Positions 50,972-60,169 of a stretch of DNA of 64,000 nucleotides are shown here, piece by piece. The stretch covers positions 78,501 to 142,500 of the forward strand of contig JAHRAQ010000003.1 of the NCBI GenBank assembly GCA_020027205.1. Reading direction: 5' to 3'. The position numbers and the translations under genes are program-made. Each line of letters opens with the position of its first letter. Position 1 is the stretch's first letter. The notes beneath the pieces were generated by a model. That model ran no database searches. It saw only the letters and a list, made by a program, of their open reading frames with translations, and was not told the origin of the DNA. This DNA comes from Nitrospirales bacterium. GTDB lineage: Bacteria > Nitrospirota > Nitrospiria > Nitrospirales > UBA8639.

Positions 50972-51859
50972 TCAGAAAGGTTTTTCAATAATCTTGGTCG
51001 TGGGAGGCGTTTCAAGTTGCTCATCGAATTTTTCCTGAAGCGTCCTCATAAAATTGCCAATATTTCCTACGGCGGGAGTTGTAATTGACAACAATGCAGA
51101 TTCAAATTCTGTGTATATTTGGTCGACTTTTTTCAGCATGAGTTTATCGTGTCCGTTATTGCACACCAAATCAAGGTCATAGATGAGCCAGGCAACTTGT
51201 GCCTTTGATTTGTTGACTTGCTTCATTTTAGGAAGTGTCTGAAAGAAACTTTTGTTTAACGCTACGGCGATTTTTTTGTCCCAAGAATGAAGAATCCCTC
51301 CCTTGAACCATAGCTGTGGAGCCAGTCGCTTGCGAGAAGAGGATAAATAGTCCGGCCTTGGATAATTTGGTTGATCCGACCAATCCATGTTAGCACGCGC
51401 CTTCGGGTTCTTCATGTAATACTCGAAAGGATCGCGAACATTTCCTGAAATATAGACAGCCTGTACCTCAAGCGCCCCAAAATCATAGATTTTGCCTTCC
51501 TCATTATATGCAACAAGAACCACGTCAACATTTCCGGCAGATTTTCCATCAACATCGTTCAATCGCACTTCCGTCAAGGAACTCCAAGACGTGGTGTCTT
51601 TGAAAAAGAATGACGCGGCATCATCCATGATAAGCCAGTCTTCACGGAAACGGACAGGACATGTTATAACCGGAGCAGAATTATGAAAGATGCTACACAC
51701 TCCCAAGGGATTTTTTGCCTTATCTTTGGTACAATTGGGAACCTTATTATTGAACGGACAAAGACGCTTTGAACGATATCGCGCTCCTTTAGCTGATTGA
51801 TCATCTATGAGATGCCCAAAAACTTCAGCCAAAGGTTGCAGGTGTACGCGTTGTGCCAT
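50972..51859 (-). CDS. NotI-family type II restriction endonuclease
   Basis: This 295-residue protein matches the NotI family. Four Cys (residues 34, 43, 55 and 67, in KRLCPFNN, PNCTKDK, LGVCSIF and VITCPVRF) correspond to the Cys4 metal site of NotI. The catalytic core reads KSAGNVDVVLVAYNEEGKIYDF, then ALEVQAVYISGNVRDPFEYY; the E-x-Q replaces the usual E-x-K of PD-(D/E)XK nucleases, as I recall for NotI. It is followed on the same strand by a D12 methylase. The gene is GC-poor and lies between housekeeping genes, indicating transfer. Recognition sequence is not predictable from this alone. Confidence 0.9.
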   Translation of the reverse strand: MAQRVHLQPLAEVFGHLIDDQSAKGARYRSKRLCPFNNKVPNCTKDKAKNPLGVCSIFHNSAPVITCPVRFREDWLIMDDAASFFFKDTTSWSSLTEVRLNDVDGKSAGNVDVVLVAYNEEGKIYDFGALEVQAVYISGNVRDPFEYYMKNPKARANMDWSDQPNYPRPDYLSSSRKRLAPQLWFKGGILHSWDKKIAVALNKSFFQTLPKMKQVNKSKAQVAWLIYDLDLVCNNGHDKLMLKKVDQIYTEFESALLSITTPAVGNIGNFMRTLQEKFDEQLETPPTTKIIEKPF

Positions 51860-52012
51860 TTTTCAGGATCTTTTTCTTTTACGTTTCAATTCCACGTTTC
51901 CATGTAACAAAATTTCTCGCTGGTTCATGGTACACGCCCAAGATATTACTCTTTCACTCTCACATTATCAAAAGTTTGTCACGCCTTCACCGTCCCTGTA
52001 CACTCTCCGTTC

Positions 52013-52786
52013 ATGAAGATCGCCACGTGGAACGTGAACTCCATCAGGTCCCGGTTGCCGCACGTCCTGGCGTATCTGAAGGAGAGCGGCCCGGACGTCC
52101 TGTTGCTCCAGGAATTGAAAACTACGGACGAGCAGTTTCCCAAAACGGACATCGAAGACGCCGGCTATCACGTCGCAGTGGTCGGACAGAAAACGTTCAA
52201 CGGGGTGGGGATTCTCGCCAAACACCCCATTGACGTGGCGCGGCGCGCGTTGCCGGGCGAGGCCGGCGACGCACAGGCCCGGTACATCGAAGCCGTCTGC
52301 GGGGGCGTTCGCGTCGCGTCAATATATTTGCCCAACGGCAATCCGGTTGAGACGGAAAAGTTTCCCTACAAACTGGCGTGGATGGATCGCCTGATTGGTC
52401 ACGTGCGCACCCTGCTCGCCGACGAGGAGCCGTTGATCTTGGGCGGCGATTACAATGTGTGTCCCACGGACGACGACGTGTACGACCCCGACGGGTTTGC
52501 CGGCGACGCGCTCTGTCATCCCGACATCCGGTCCCGGTTTCGCGCCCTGTGTTATCTGGGACTCACGGACGCCCTTCGCGCCACACATCCGCAATCGGGC
52601 GTGTACACGTTTTGGGATTACCAGGCCGGAAGATGGCAGAAGGATCACGGGTTGCGCATTGACCACCTGCTCCTGTCGCCGCAGGCGGCCGACCAACTCG
52701 CGGACGCCGGGGTGGACAAAGATCCGCGCGGGAAAGAAAAACCGTCCGACCACACTCCAGTCTGGTGTGAGTTGTCGGAAGGGTAG
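52013..52786 (+). CDS. xthA: Exodeoxyribonuclease III
   Basis: This is an AP endonuclease/3' exonuclease of base-excision repair. Motifs are MKIATWNVNSIRSRLPHVL, LLLQELKTTDEQFP with the metal-binding Glu, YIEAVCGGVRVASIYLPNGN, LGGDYNVCP and the final RIDHLLLSPQ and SDHTPVWCEL with the catalytic Asp-His. The length of 257 is normal. It is transcribed divergently from the NotI-like gene, with about 150 bp of AT-rich DNA between them as a promoter region, and converges on argB. Confidence 0.95.
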   Translation: MKIATWNVNSIRSRLPHVLAYLKESGPDVLLLQELKTTDEQFPKTDIEDAGYHVAVVGQKTFNGVGILAKHPIDVARRALPGEAGDAQARYIEAVCGGVRVASIYLPNGNPVETEKFPYKLAWMDRLIGHVRTLLADEEPLILGGDYNVCPTDDDVYDPDGFAGDALCHPDIRSRFRALCYLGLTDALRATHPQSGVYTFWDYQAGRWQKDHGLRIDHLLLSPQAADQLADAGVDKDPRGKEKPSDHTPVWCELSEG

Positions 52787-52814
52787 GGAGAAGCGGGCGC
52801 ACGCGGCCCGCTCG

Positions 52815-53720
52815 TCACGCGACAATCTCCGTGCCGATGCCTTTGTCCGTGAACAGTTCAAGCAAAATGGCATGGGCCACGCGGCCGTCGATAATATGGG
52901 CTTTGCGCACACCGGCGTTGATGCCCATGAGACAGGCGCGCACTTTGGGCACCATGCCTTCACGAATCGTGCCCTTTCTCGCCATCCGTTTGACGTCGTT
53001 CCCGGACAAGGTGGAGACGTGGCGCTTGGCGGCGTCCCGAATGCCTTTCACATCGGTGAGCATCAGCAGTTTTTCCGCCTTCAACGCGCTGGCCACGGCC
53101 CCGGCCACGAGGTCGGCGTTGATGTTGTGAGGCCGGCCACGGGCATCCACGCCGATGGGCGCGATGACCGGAATAAAATGCTCCTGCTGCATGGTGGTGA
53201 CCAGATGCGGCCGGACGGTCTCCACCTCGCCCACGAAACCATACGCCGCCTCGGCGGGCCCGCGGGCGTTCGGACGCAACCCCCGCGACCAGGATTGCGC
53301 GGAAAACGGTTTGCACACCAGAAACCCGTCGTCCTGGCCGGTGATGCCGATGGCTTTCCCGCCGTGCCGGTTAAGCAGCATCACGATGTCCTTGTTGATC
53401 GTGCCCAGGACCATTTGCACCACGTCCATGGTCGCGTGATCCGTGATCCGCACGCCGCGTTGAAAGGTCGGCCGCATCCCCAACCGGGCCAGCATGTGAT
53501 TGATTTGCGGCCCGCCGCCGTGCACGATCACGGGATTGAGTCCGACGTATTTCAGCAACACCACGTCTTTGGCAAACCCATCTTTCAGGGCGTCCTGCGT
53601 CATGGCCTTCCCGCCGTATTTGATCACGACGGTCTTCCCCGCAAACGTTCGAATGTAGGGCAGGGCCTCGACGAGGATGTCGGCTCTCTGAATCAGTCTG
53701 TTCACGGGTGTTCCCGGCAT
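52815..53720 (-). CDS. argB: Acetylglutamate kinase
   Basis: ArgB phosphorylates N-acetylglutamate in arginine synthesis. It shows KTVVIKYGGKAM at about residue 28, VIVHGGGPQINHMLARLG and VVQMVLGTINKDIVMLLNRHGG. GITGQDDGFL and NINADLVAGAVASALKAEKLLMLTDVKG follow. The N-terminal helix (RLIQRADILVEALPYI) is the type found in arginine-sensitive hexameric enzymes, which suggests feedback control. It heads or ends the argB-hslUV-xerC-trmFO run on the minus strand. Confidence 0.95.
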   Translation of the reverse strand: MPGTPVNRLIQRADILVEALPYIRTFAGKTVVIKYGGKAMTQDALKDGFAKDVVLLKYVGLNPVIVHGGGPQINHMLARLGMRPTFQRGVRITDHATMDVVQMVLGTINKDIVMLLNRHGGKAIGITGQDDGFLVCKPFSAQSWSRGLRPNARGPAEAAYGFVGEVETVRPHLVTTMQQEHFIPVIAPIGVDARGRPHNINADLVAGAVASALKAEKLLMLTDVKGIRDAAKRHVSTLSGNDVKRMARKGTIREGMVPKVRACLMGINAGVRKAHIIDGRVAHAILLELFTDKGIGTEIVA

Positions 53721-53781
53721 CGATTCTTTGTCTCGCGTCCCGCCGCGCGTGACGGGACGGGCGCGCCATGTCTTACATGTC

Positions 53782-55209
53782 TTACAGAATGTACCGGCTC
53801 AAATCCTGGTCTTTGACGATCTCTTTCAAATGATCCCTGACGTAAGCCGCGTCAATCACGACCGTTTTCTCCTTCAGTTCCTGCGCCTCGAAAGAGACGT
53901 CTTCGAGCAACCGCTCCATAATCGTGAACAACCGGCGCGCGCCGATGTTTTCCGTGTGGTCATTGACCTCGACCGCCGTGGCCGCGATTTCCTCAATGCC
54001 GTCTTTGGTGTACTTCAGCGTCACGCCTTCGGTGGCCATCAGGGCTTGATACTGTTTCGCCAGGGCGTTGCGCGGCTCCGTCAAAATGCGCACCAGATCC
54101 TCTTTGGTCAGCGGCTCCAACTCGACACGAATCGGAAACCGGCCCTGCAGTTCGGGAATTAAATCCGCCGGTTTCACCGCGTGAAACGCCCCGGCGGCGA
54201 TAAACAGAATATGGTCGGTCTTCACCAGCCCGTACTTGGTCGTGATGGCGGACCCTTCGACAATCGGCAGCAGATCGCGCTGCACGCCTTCGCGCGACAC
54301 GTCGGGGCCCAGGTGTTTTTCACGGCCGGCGATTTTATCAATCTCATCCAGAAAGACGATGCCGGATTGCTCCACCCGTTCAATGGCGTCACGCACCACC
54401 TCGTCCATGTCAATCAGTTTGTGCGACTCTTCCTGGGTCAAATACTTCAGCGCGTCGGGAATTTTCATCACTCGATGTTTTTTGTTCCCCTGCATCAGTC
54501 CGCCCAGCATGTCGCGCAGGTGATGTTCGATTTCCTCCATGCCGCCGACGTTGGAAATAATGCCCACCGGCAGCCCGCGTTCCTTGACTTCCATGTCCAC
54601 CGTGCGGGCATCGAGACGGCCTTCCCGCAACTGCTTGCGGAGTTTTTGCCGGGTGTCGCCGTCGCCGGAGTCACCGTCCCGCGTCGCGGCCGAGCCGTCG
54701 TCCTCCTCACGTCCGCCGGGCCGCGGCGGCCGACTCGACGGCAGCAGCACATCGAGCAGCCGCTCTTCGGCCCGCTCTTCGGCCTTCCGCTCGACACGCT
54801 TCATGGACGCGCTCTTCACCATATTGACGGACTGTTCGGTGAGGTCGCGGATGATGGATTCCACGTCACGCCCGACGTAGCCGACTTCGGTGAACTTTGA
54901 CGCCTCGACTTTCAGAAACGGGGCATCCGCCAGTTTGGCCAGCCGCCGGGAAATTTCCGTTTTCCCCACGCCGGTGGGGCCGATCATGATGATATTTTTC
55001 GGGAAAATTTCTTCGCGCAATTCCGGGCTGAGTTGTTGGCGGCGCCAGCGATTCCGCAACGCAATGGCCACCATCCGCTTGGCGTCCCGCTGGCCGATGA
55101 CGTAGCGGTCGAGCACGCCGACGATGTCGCGGGGCGACAGCCGGTCAATGCTCACCATGTCCGCCGGCTCCGTGGACGCCGCCGGTTTCGACGCGGGAGA
55201 TTGCTTCAT
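53782..55209 (-). CDS. hslU: ATP-dependent protease ATPase subunit HslU (ClpY)
   Basis: HslU unfolds substrates for the HslV peptidase. The AAA+ module has [25 protein letters not shown], Walker [17 protein letters not shown] and the pore loop [15 protein letters not shown]. An intermediate domain of about 110-235 contains a charged low-complexity stretch ([20 protein letters not shown]). Walker [14 protein letters not shown] and the sensor regions follow. The C-terminal tail ends DLSRYIL, the motif that docks in HslV. The start overlaps the hslV stop by 4 bp. Confidence 0.96.
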   Translation of the reverse strand: MKQSPASKPAASTEPADMVSIDRLSPRDIVGVLDRYVIGQRDAKRMVAIALRNRWRRQQLSPELREEIFPKNIIMIGPTGVGKTEISRRLAKLADAPFLKVEASKFTEVGYVGRDVESIIRDLTEQSVNMVKSASMKRVERKAEERAEERLLDVLLPSSRPPRPGGREEDDGSAATRDGDSGDGDTRQKLRKQLREGRLDARTVDMEVKERGLPVGIISNVGGMEEIEHHLRDMLGGLMQGNKKHRVMKIPDALKYLTQEESHKLIDMDEVVRDAIERVEQSGIVFLDEIDKIAGREKHLGPDVSREGVQRDLLPIVEGSAITTKYGLVKTDHILFIAAGAFHAVKPADLIPELQGRFPIRVELEPLTKEDLVRILTEPRNALAKQYQALMATEGVTLKYTKDGIEEIAATAVEVNDHTENIGARRLFTIMERLLEDVSFEAQELKEKTVVIDAAYVRDHLKEIVKDQDLSRYIL

Positions 55210-55748
55210 GACGACGCCTGCAAGGTCTCCAGCACGATGTCCTGATTCGTGTAAATGTCAATGCCCGCCGCAATGCGCATCGCGTGGTCGACAACGTCCG
55301 CCGGAGCGAGGGCGGTATGCGCCGTCAACGCGCGCGCCGCGGCCAGCGCGTACGGGCCGCCGGACCCGATTGCGAGCAGGCCGTCCTCCGGTTCCACGAC
55401 GTCCCCGGTGCCGGACACAATAAACGAACACTTCAGATCCGCGACGGCCAGCAACGCTTCGAGACGGCGCAACACTCGATCCGTCCGCCATTCCTTCGCC
55501 AACTCGACCGCGGCTCTGGTCAGATTGCCCTTGTATTCTTCCAACTTCACGTCGAATTTTTCAAACAGGGTCAGGGCATCCGCGGTGGCGCCGGCAAACC
55601 CGGCCAAGACACGACCCTGGTACAGGCGGCGGACTTTGCGGGCGTTGGCCTTCATCACCGTCGTGCCCACCGTCACCTGGCCGTCCGACCCCATGGCGAC
55701 CGCGCCGTCCCGGCGCACGGACAAAATCGTGGTGGAACGAATAATCAT
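55206..55748 (-). CDS. hslV: ATP-dependent protease peptidase subunit HslV (ClpQ)
   Basis: This is a proteasome-like threonine peptidase, 180 residues. The start [15 protein letters not shown] implies cleavage before the first Thr of TTILSVRR, the N-terminal nucleophile. [23 protein letters not shown] and [17 protein letters not shown] are family-specific. The C-terminal half has [27 protein letters not shown]. It is coupled to hslU (4-bp overlap) and to xerC upstream (4-bp overlap), the usual xerC-hslV-hslU order. Confidence 0.96.
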   Translation of the reverse strand: MIIRSTTILSVRRDGAVAMGSDGQVTVGTTVMKANARKVRRLYQGRVLAGFAGATADALTLFEKFDVKLEEYKGNLTRAAVELAKEWRTDRVLRRLEALLAVADLKCSFIVSGTGDVVEPEDGLLAIGSGGPYALAAARALTAHTALAPADVVDHAMRIAAGIDIYTNQDIVLETLQASS

Positions 55749-56728
55749 GACGGGTTCCGGTTGCCGGCGGCGCGCGCCGCCGGATCATGGCCGGCGCGCG
55801 GATGCGCCTTGTCGTACACTTCCATCAACCGATCCGTGGCCAGATGCGTGTAGTGCTGCGTGGTGTTCAACGACACATGCCCCAGCAGTTCCTGAATGAC
55901 GCGCAGATCGGCGCCTTCATCCAGCAAATGCGTCGCGTAGGAATGCCGCAGGGTGTGCGGCGTGACGGCGGCGCCCTCCAGCCGGTCGGCGTACCGCCGC
56001 ACGATGCGCTCCACGCTGCGCGCGGACAACCGGCCGCCGCGATGATTCCGAAACACCGGCCCGTCCGCCGGCGGCATGGCACGCGGCGGGGTCGCCGTGA
56101 CGCGCGCGGCGCCGGCACCGCCGGTGTGCCGCGGCATCGCTGTTTGATAGTCGAGGATCGCCTCCACCGCCACGCGCCCGATGGGCACCAGGCGTTCTTT
56201 GCGGCCCTTGCCGCGCAACCGCACCATGCCGTCCTCGAGACTCATATCGCCCCAGTTCATGCCCACCAACTCGCCCACCCGCGCGCCCGTGGAATAGAGT
56301 GTTTCCAAAATCGCCTGATCCCGCTTGACCGAGGCGCCGTCGTCGGACGCCGGAGACTCCATCAGCCGCTCGGCCTCATCCTTCGTCATGACGCGGGGCA
56401 GGTGGCGCCCCTGTCGCGGCGTCCGCACCTGCGCGACCGGATTGTCGGACACCCGGCCCCGCTGATGCAAAAACCTGAACAGCCCGCGCACCGCGGCCAG
56501 TTTTCTGGCCTGCGATGATTTTTTATCCTTTCGACCGGCCAGCCAGACCAGAAACCGCCGAACGCGCGCCGCGTCAATGTGGCGCGGACCCGGCGCCGCG
56601 CCGCCCGCGTCCGTTTTCAGAAAGGTCACAAACTGCCGCAGGTCCGACCGATACCCGCGAATTGTCTCCCGCGAGGCGCCGCGTTCGACATCCAGACAGG
56701 TCAGGAACGCGCGAATTGCTTCTTCCAT
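55745..56728 (-). CDS. xerC: Tyrosine recombinase XerC
   Basis: XerC resolves chromosome dimers at dif with XerD. The N-terminal SAM-like domain has [19 protein letters not shown]. The catalytic domain has all conserved residues: Arg in [15 protein letters not shown], Lys in [12 protein letters not shown], His-x-x-Arg in [12 protein letters not shown], His in [12 protein letters not shown] and the Tyr nucleophile just after it. The ATG at 56728 is chosen; a GTG at 56737 is possible. It overlaps the trmFO 3' end by 28 bp and the hslV start. The housekeeping position argues for XerC rather than an integrase. Confidence 0.93.
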   Translation of the reverse strand: MEEAIRAFLTCLDVERGASRETIRGYRSDLRQFVTFLKTDAGGAAPGPRHIDAARVRRFLVWLAGRKDKKSSQARKLAAVRGLFRFLHQRGRVSDNPVAQVRTPRQGRHLPRVMTKDEAERLMESPASDDGASVKRDQAILETLYSTGARVGELVGMNWGDMSLEDGMVRLRGKGRKERLVPIGRVAVEAILDYQTAMPRHTGGAGAARVTATPPRAMPPADGPVFRNHRGGRLSARSVERIVRRYADRLEGAAVTPHTLRHSYATHLLDEGADLRVIQELLGHVSLNTTQHYTHLATDRLMEVYDKAHPRAGHDPAARAAGNRNPS

Positions 56729-58017
56729 GCCTGACACTCATCCATGGCCCGTTGGTGAATCATGCGACGCCGGCGCACCCGGTCCCGCACGGGCGCGGGC
56801 AGGGGAGGGAACAATCCAAAGTTGATGTTCATGGGCTGAAAATGCCGGGCGTCGCTCGTCGTGATATACTGCACCAGCGCCCCGTGCGCCGTCGCCGGCG
56901 GCGGGGTCACCGGCGGCAGCCCGGCCGCCGCCCGTCCGGCGTTGATGCCCGCCAGGCCGCCCGTCGCCGCCGATTCGACATACCCCTCCACGCCCACGAG
57001 ACACCCCGCCAGAAACGCGGTCTCCCGCGCGCGCAATTGCAACGTCTTCCGCAACACCGCCGGCGAGTTCACAAAGGTATTCCGATGCACACTCCCGTAT
57101 CGAAGAAACTCCGCCCGTTCGAGACCGGGAATCATCCGAAACACGCGCTTCTGCTCCGCATAGGTCAACTTGGTCTGAAACCCCACCATGTTATAACACG
57201 AACCATGAAGATTTTCCGCGCGTAATTGCAAGACCGCGTACGGGGGGCGGTCGGCGCGCGGATCCGTCAACCCGACGGGCTTCATCGGCCCGAACGCCAG
57301 CGTCTGCTTTCCGCGGTCGGCCATCACCTCCACGGGAACGCACCCTTCAAAGTACGGCGCCTGTTCAAAGTCTTTGGCCCGCACGCGCTCCGCCGCCTTC
57401 AACGCTTCGTAAAAAGCCGAATACGTGCCCGCGTCCATCGGACAGTTGAGATAATCGGCGCCGCCTTTATCGTAGCGGGACGCGCGAAACACCTTGTCCA
57501 TGTCGATGGAGTCGGCGTCGATCACCGGGGAAATCGCGTCAAAAAACGCCAGGTGCTCTTTGTGCGTGAGCGCGGTCAGGGCCTTGGCCATACGGGGCGA
57601 CGTCAGCGGCCCCGTGGCCACAACGCACACCGCGTCGGTCGGAATCTCTTCCACCTCTTCCCGCAGGATTCGAATGTTCGGGTGCGCCTCCAGCGTGCGG
57701 GTGACGTCGGCGGCGAAGACGCCGCGATCCACGGCCAGCGCCATCCCGGCGGGCACACGGGCCGCGTCGGCCGCGCGCATCACCAGGGAATTGAGCAGCC
57801 GCATCTCGGCTTTCAACATGCCCGGCGCGCTCACGGGGTCGGCGGACCCCAGCGAATTCGAGCAGACAATTTCCGCCAGCGCGTCGGTCGTGTGAGCCGC
57901 CGTCTTTTGCGTAGGCCGCATTTCGTACAGCGTGACCTTCGCGCCGCCTTCCGCCGCCTGCCACGCCGCCTCCGACCCCGCAAGGCCGCCGCCTATGATC
58001 ACCACGTCATCGCGCAT
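56701..58017 (-). CDS. trmFO: Methylenetetrahydrofolate-tRNA-(uracil-54-C5)-methyltransferase TrmFO
   Basis: TrmFO is the FAD- and folate-dependent enzyme that makes ribothymidine 54 in tRNA. The N-terminal FAD motif DDVVIIGGGLAGSEAAWQAAEGG is followed by YEMRPTQKTAAHTTD, EIVCSNSLGSADP with the conserved Cys, and CPMDAGTYSAFYEALK. CYNMVGFQTKLTYAEQKRVF and GVEGYVESAATGGLAGINAGR lie near the end. Length is standard. The ATG at 58017 is chosen; another at 58035 lies further inside the vapC 3' end. Confidence 0.96.
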   Translation of the reverse strand: MRDDVVIIGGGLAGSEAAWQAAEGGAKVTLYEMRPTQKTAAHTTDALAEIVCSNSLGSADPVSAPGMLKAEMRLLNSLVMRAADAARVPAGMALAVDRGVFAADVTRTLEAHPNIRILREEVEEIPTDAVCVVATGPLTSPRMAKALTALTHKEHLAFFDAISPVIDADSIDMDKVFRASRYDKGGADYLNCPMDAGTYSAFYEALKAAERVRAKDFEQAPYFEGCVPVEVMADRGKQTLAFGPMKPVGLTDPRADRPPYAVLQLRAENLHGSCYNMVGFQTKLTYAEQKRVFRMIPGLERAEFLRYGSVHRNTFVNSPAVLRKTLQLRARETAFLAGCLVGVEGYVESAATGGLAGINAGRAAAGLPPVTPPPATAHGALVQYITTSDARHFQPMNINFGLFPPLPAPVRDRVRRRRMIHQRAMDECQAWKKQFARS

Positions 58018-58396
58018 GGGATGTTGATTTTCCAATCCTGCTTAGCAACGTCTTATCCAACGTGACCAATTCGACGTGTAACTGCCTGGCAAGCCATAAG
58101 AAGGAGGCGTCATACGCTGTCAATTTTTTATCTTCGGCAAGTGTCACCACCTCTTTCATGTTGACCGCCATGAACGTCAATGGCAATCGACACACCAACT
58201 CATACCCGGCCAACAGCAACTCCCTCTTCGCCGGATGCCTTCGAATCTTGGTGAGGCAGACATTGGCCAACTCAAATGGTAACAGATGTGGGGCGATCAG
58301 GTCATGTTCTTCCAGTTGATCCGCAATACGTTGGCCATCGGGTTCGGCAAACGCCATTGCCGCCAAGGCCGACGTATCAATGACCTTGGCGGCCAT
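58007..58396 (-). CDS. vapC: VapC-family PIN-domain toxin
   Basis: This 129-residue ribonuclease toxin has the PIN acidic residues in KVIDTSALAAMAFAEPD (first Asp), LLPFELANVCL (Glu) and KLTAYDASFLWLARQL (Asp), then LVTLDKTLL (fourth Asp). It overlaps the antitoxin gene by 20 bp and its 3' end slightly overlaps trmFO, so read-through of this module into trmFO is likely. An alternative ATG at 58414 exists. Confidence 0.9.
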   Translation of the reverse strand: MAAKVIDTSALAAMAFAEPDGQRIADQLEEHDLIAPHLLPFELANVCLTKIRRHPAKRELLLAGYELVCRLPLTFMAVNMKEVVTLAEDKKLTAYDASFLWLARQLHVELVTLDKTLLSRIGKSTSHAR

Positions 58397-58622
58397 CCCG
58401 GTCTTTCCTGACAATCGTCGCCGATTCCCTGGGAGTGCGTAAACCCCGTTGCCGCAATGCCGCCAATAGACCGTGGGGGGAAATCTTGTCCTGCTGATTC
58501 AGGCTGTCTTCCAAAATGGAGAGCAATTCACCCTGAAGCGATCGGTGATGTTGACTGGCACGTTGCCGCAGGTGTTGCACCCATTTTTTCGGAACATTTT
58601 TGATGGAAAGATTAACAGGCAT
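58377..58622 (-). CDS. vapB: Ribbon-helix-helix antitoxin (FitA/VapB type)
   Basis: This 81-residue protein has an N-terminal RHH DNA-binding motif (VNLSIKNVPKKWVQHLRQRA, then SLQGELLSILED), typical of FitA-like antitoxins. The C-terminal part would wrap the PIN toxin. AAGGAGG is just upstream of the ATG. A promoter overlapped by inverted repeats lies directly upstream, consistent with self-repression. Confidence 0.87.
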   Translation of the reverse strand: MPVNLSIKNVPKKWVQHLRQRASQHHRSLQGELLSILEDSLNQQDKISPHGLLAALRQRGLRTPRESATIVRKDRDGRQGH

Positions 58623-58634
58623 CCCGGCCTCCTT

Positions 58635-58682
58635 GTGGTTCTATTGTAGAACCATTATAGAACCACAGGAGGCATCCCGCAA
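58635..58682 (-). promoter_or_regulatory. vapBC promoter with overlapping operator half-sites
   Basis: Read on the minus strand, TTGCGG (58677-58682) and a perfect TATAAT (58654-58659) are separated by 17 bases. Three half-sites surround and overlap the -10 box: GTGGTTCTA, then TGGTTCTA, then TAGAACCAC, forming two nested palindromes across 58635-58666. This is the expected place for the RHH antitoxin to repress its own operon. Confidence 0.75.
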
Positions 58683-58784
58683 CACCCTCGCTCGAGAGAG
58701 GCTCCATGGTTTAACCGTACACTGCGGAGGCATGTGTCGGGTAGCTCCCTGTCCTCCCACGACGACCTACCAGAACCGTGTGCA

Positions 58785-59042
58785 TTATCTGTTTAGTAGA
58801 GCGCTAAATATAAAAAATAGTAAGACCCCTGCTACTATTATGATACATCCATAATTATCTTTGATCCGTTTCTCGTGTTCCTCGTGCATTATGATGCCAA
58901 TTTTATATTTGGCATCGTTCCGTTCTTTTTCATCGCGGATCATGTCAGCAATTTCATCTTCACCTTCTCGAACCATGGTGCGTATGGCGTTCGCTTTTTC
59001 GGCAAGGATCTTTCGCACACGTTCTATCTCATATTCACCCAT
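58785..59042 (-). CDS. Small tail-anchored membrane protein
   Basis: This 85-residue protein has a charged helical cytoplasmic part (EIERVRKILAEKANAIRTMV, then EEHEKRIKDN) and one C-terminal membrane helix (GCIIIVAGVLLFFIFSALL). AGAGG precedes the ATG by about 6 bases. It is GC-poor compared with its neighbours. No family is recognised; it may be part of the acquired cargo around the two VapBC modules. Confidence 0.65.
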   Translation of the reverse strand: MGEYEIERVRKILAEKANAIRTMVREGEDEIADMIRDEKERNDAKYKIGIIMHEEHEKRIKDNYGCIIIVAGVLLFFIFSALLNR

Positions 59043-59131
59043 CGTTGCCTCTTTTTTTGAGCGTTTAGCTACCTAACGACATCGTTCGTTTTTTATGGCC
59101 TGTTACTTGGGCGTCGAGTTGTCTATTCTTT

Positions 59132-59338
59132 TCAGTTACGGGAACACCGCGCCGTCGTCACAAGGCGCCGCGGGCCGCGCCCGCCAAGCCCGGCGAAACG
59201 CCGCGTCGTCCTCGCCGTCGTGTCCGGCCAGATAGCGATGCAACTCGTCCGGTTGCGTTCGAGCCGGATCGGTTCGTAAGTATCCAGTTTTGGGGCCAAA
59301 TGGTCCTGATACTCTTTGAAAATCTTCTCAAAGTCCAT
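59132..59338 (-). pseudogene. Frameshifted remnant gene
   Basis: The ORF starts MDFEKIFKEYQDHLAPKLDT, which looks like a genuine helical N terminus. It then shows Arg-rich non-conserved sequence. In another frame the same DNA reads RTQPDELHRYLAGHDGEDDA and continues to a stop, which looks more like real protein. I therefore read it as a decayed or fused gene rather than an intact 68-residue protein. Confidence 0.4.
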
Positions 59339-59366
59339 GACCGCTATGCCTCTTGCGATGACAGAA

Positions 59367-59777
59367 TCACCCCGGACGCCACTCGGTTAAACGCGTGATT
59401 CCGGGCACCCCTTCAAAACCGGTATCAAAACTGATGATTCGTTTGACGCCATGACGCGCCATGACGGCGATATGAAGCGCGTCTCTTGCAGACAGACGTT
59501 CGGTGGAAAGCACGATATCCTTGGCGCGCTCCACGTCTTGTCTGTCCACGGGAAACACCTCGTCCACAATGCCGGTCAAGGCTTCAAACGCCGGGGGAAT
59601 GGCCTCGCGCCGGGCGATAGCCGTATATCGATGAAGAATTTCCTGCAAGACTTCCGCGTCCGTCACGAGCCGATCATTATGAGCAATGCAGGATTCCACA
59701 ACCTCCTGGGCGAGAACTTTATTGGGGTGGGCCGCTCCAACCAGATACATCGGGACGTTGGAGTCGATGAAAATCAT
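59367..59777 (-). CDS. vapC: VapC-family PIN-domain toxin, second module
   Basis: This 136-residue PIN protein has [19 protein letters not shown] (first Asp), [15 protein letters not shown] (Glu), [16 protein letters not shown] (Asp) and [15 protein letters not shown] (fourth Asp). All four acidic positions are present. It overlaps the antitoxin gene by 4 bp. It belongs to a different PIN subfamily from the toxin at 58007. Confidence 0.9.
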   Translation of the reverse strand: MIFIDSNVPMYLVGAAHPNKVLAQEVVESCIAHNDRLVTDAEVLQEILHRYTAIARREAIPPAFEALTGIVDEVFPVDRQDVERAKDIVLSTERLSARDALHIAVMARHGVKRIISFDTGFEGVPGITRLTEWRPG

Positions 59778-60031
59778 GAAGGGGTGTTGGTCTGATACCC
59801 CTGGTCGATTTCTTGAAGCATCCGATCGATGTCGCCGGTGGGAAACTCATGCCGGATCGCCGCTCGAACCGCGCCCAGTTTCTTTTTGGTGTCGGTGAGC
59901 GGCACGTGCCAACGCGCGGTCCGCAATGTTTGTCGAACCCATTCCGCCACCGTCATCTGCTGCCGTTTGGCGGTGCGTTGAATCGCGCGCATTTCCTTGT
60001 CGTCAAGAATGACTTGCAGGCGCTTACTCAT
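59774..60031 (-). CDS. vapB: Ribbon-helix-helix antitoxin, second VapBC module
   Basis: This 85-residue protein has an N-terminal RHH motif ([20 protein letters not shown], then [17 protein letters not shown]) and a C-terminal toxin-binding segment ([13 protein letters not shown]). The ATG at 60031 is chosen; the upstream extension to 60073 adds unsupported residues. It overlaps vapC by 4 bp. Confidence 0.88.
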   Translation of the reverse strand: MSKRLQVILDDKEMRAIQRTAKRQQMTVAEWVRQTLRTARWHVPLTDTKKKLGAVRAAIRHEFPTGDIDRMLQEIDQGYQTNTPS

Positions 60032-60169
60032 GGCGATGAGTATAAAATGGTGTCCCCGACGAGTCAAACCCACGCAGGGGAATCCCGGAGAACATGCGAA
60101 GAGCCGCGCGTTGTCGAGCCGTGGTTAACGCGGTGCATCCGCTTTTGTCCTTCGGTGTGCGCGTCGGTG

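Noticed and set aside
55745..56728. Tyrosine recombinase as evidence for an integrated element
   Set aside because: It lies in the conserved xerC-hslV-hslU order with core residues of XerC, and no attachment sites or phage genes are present.
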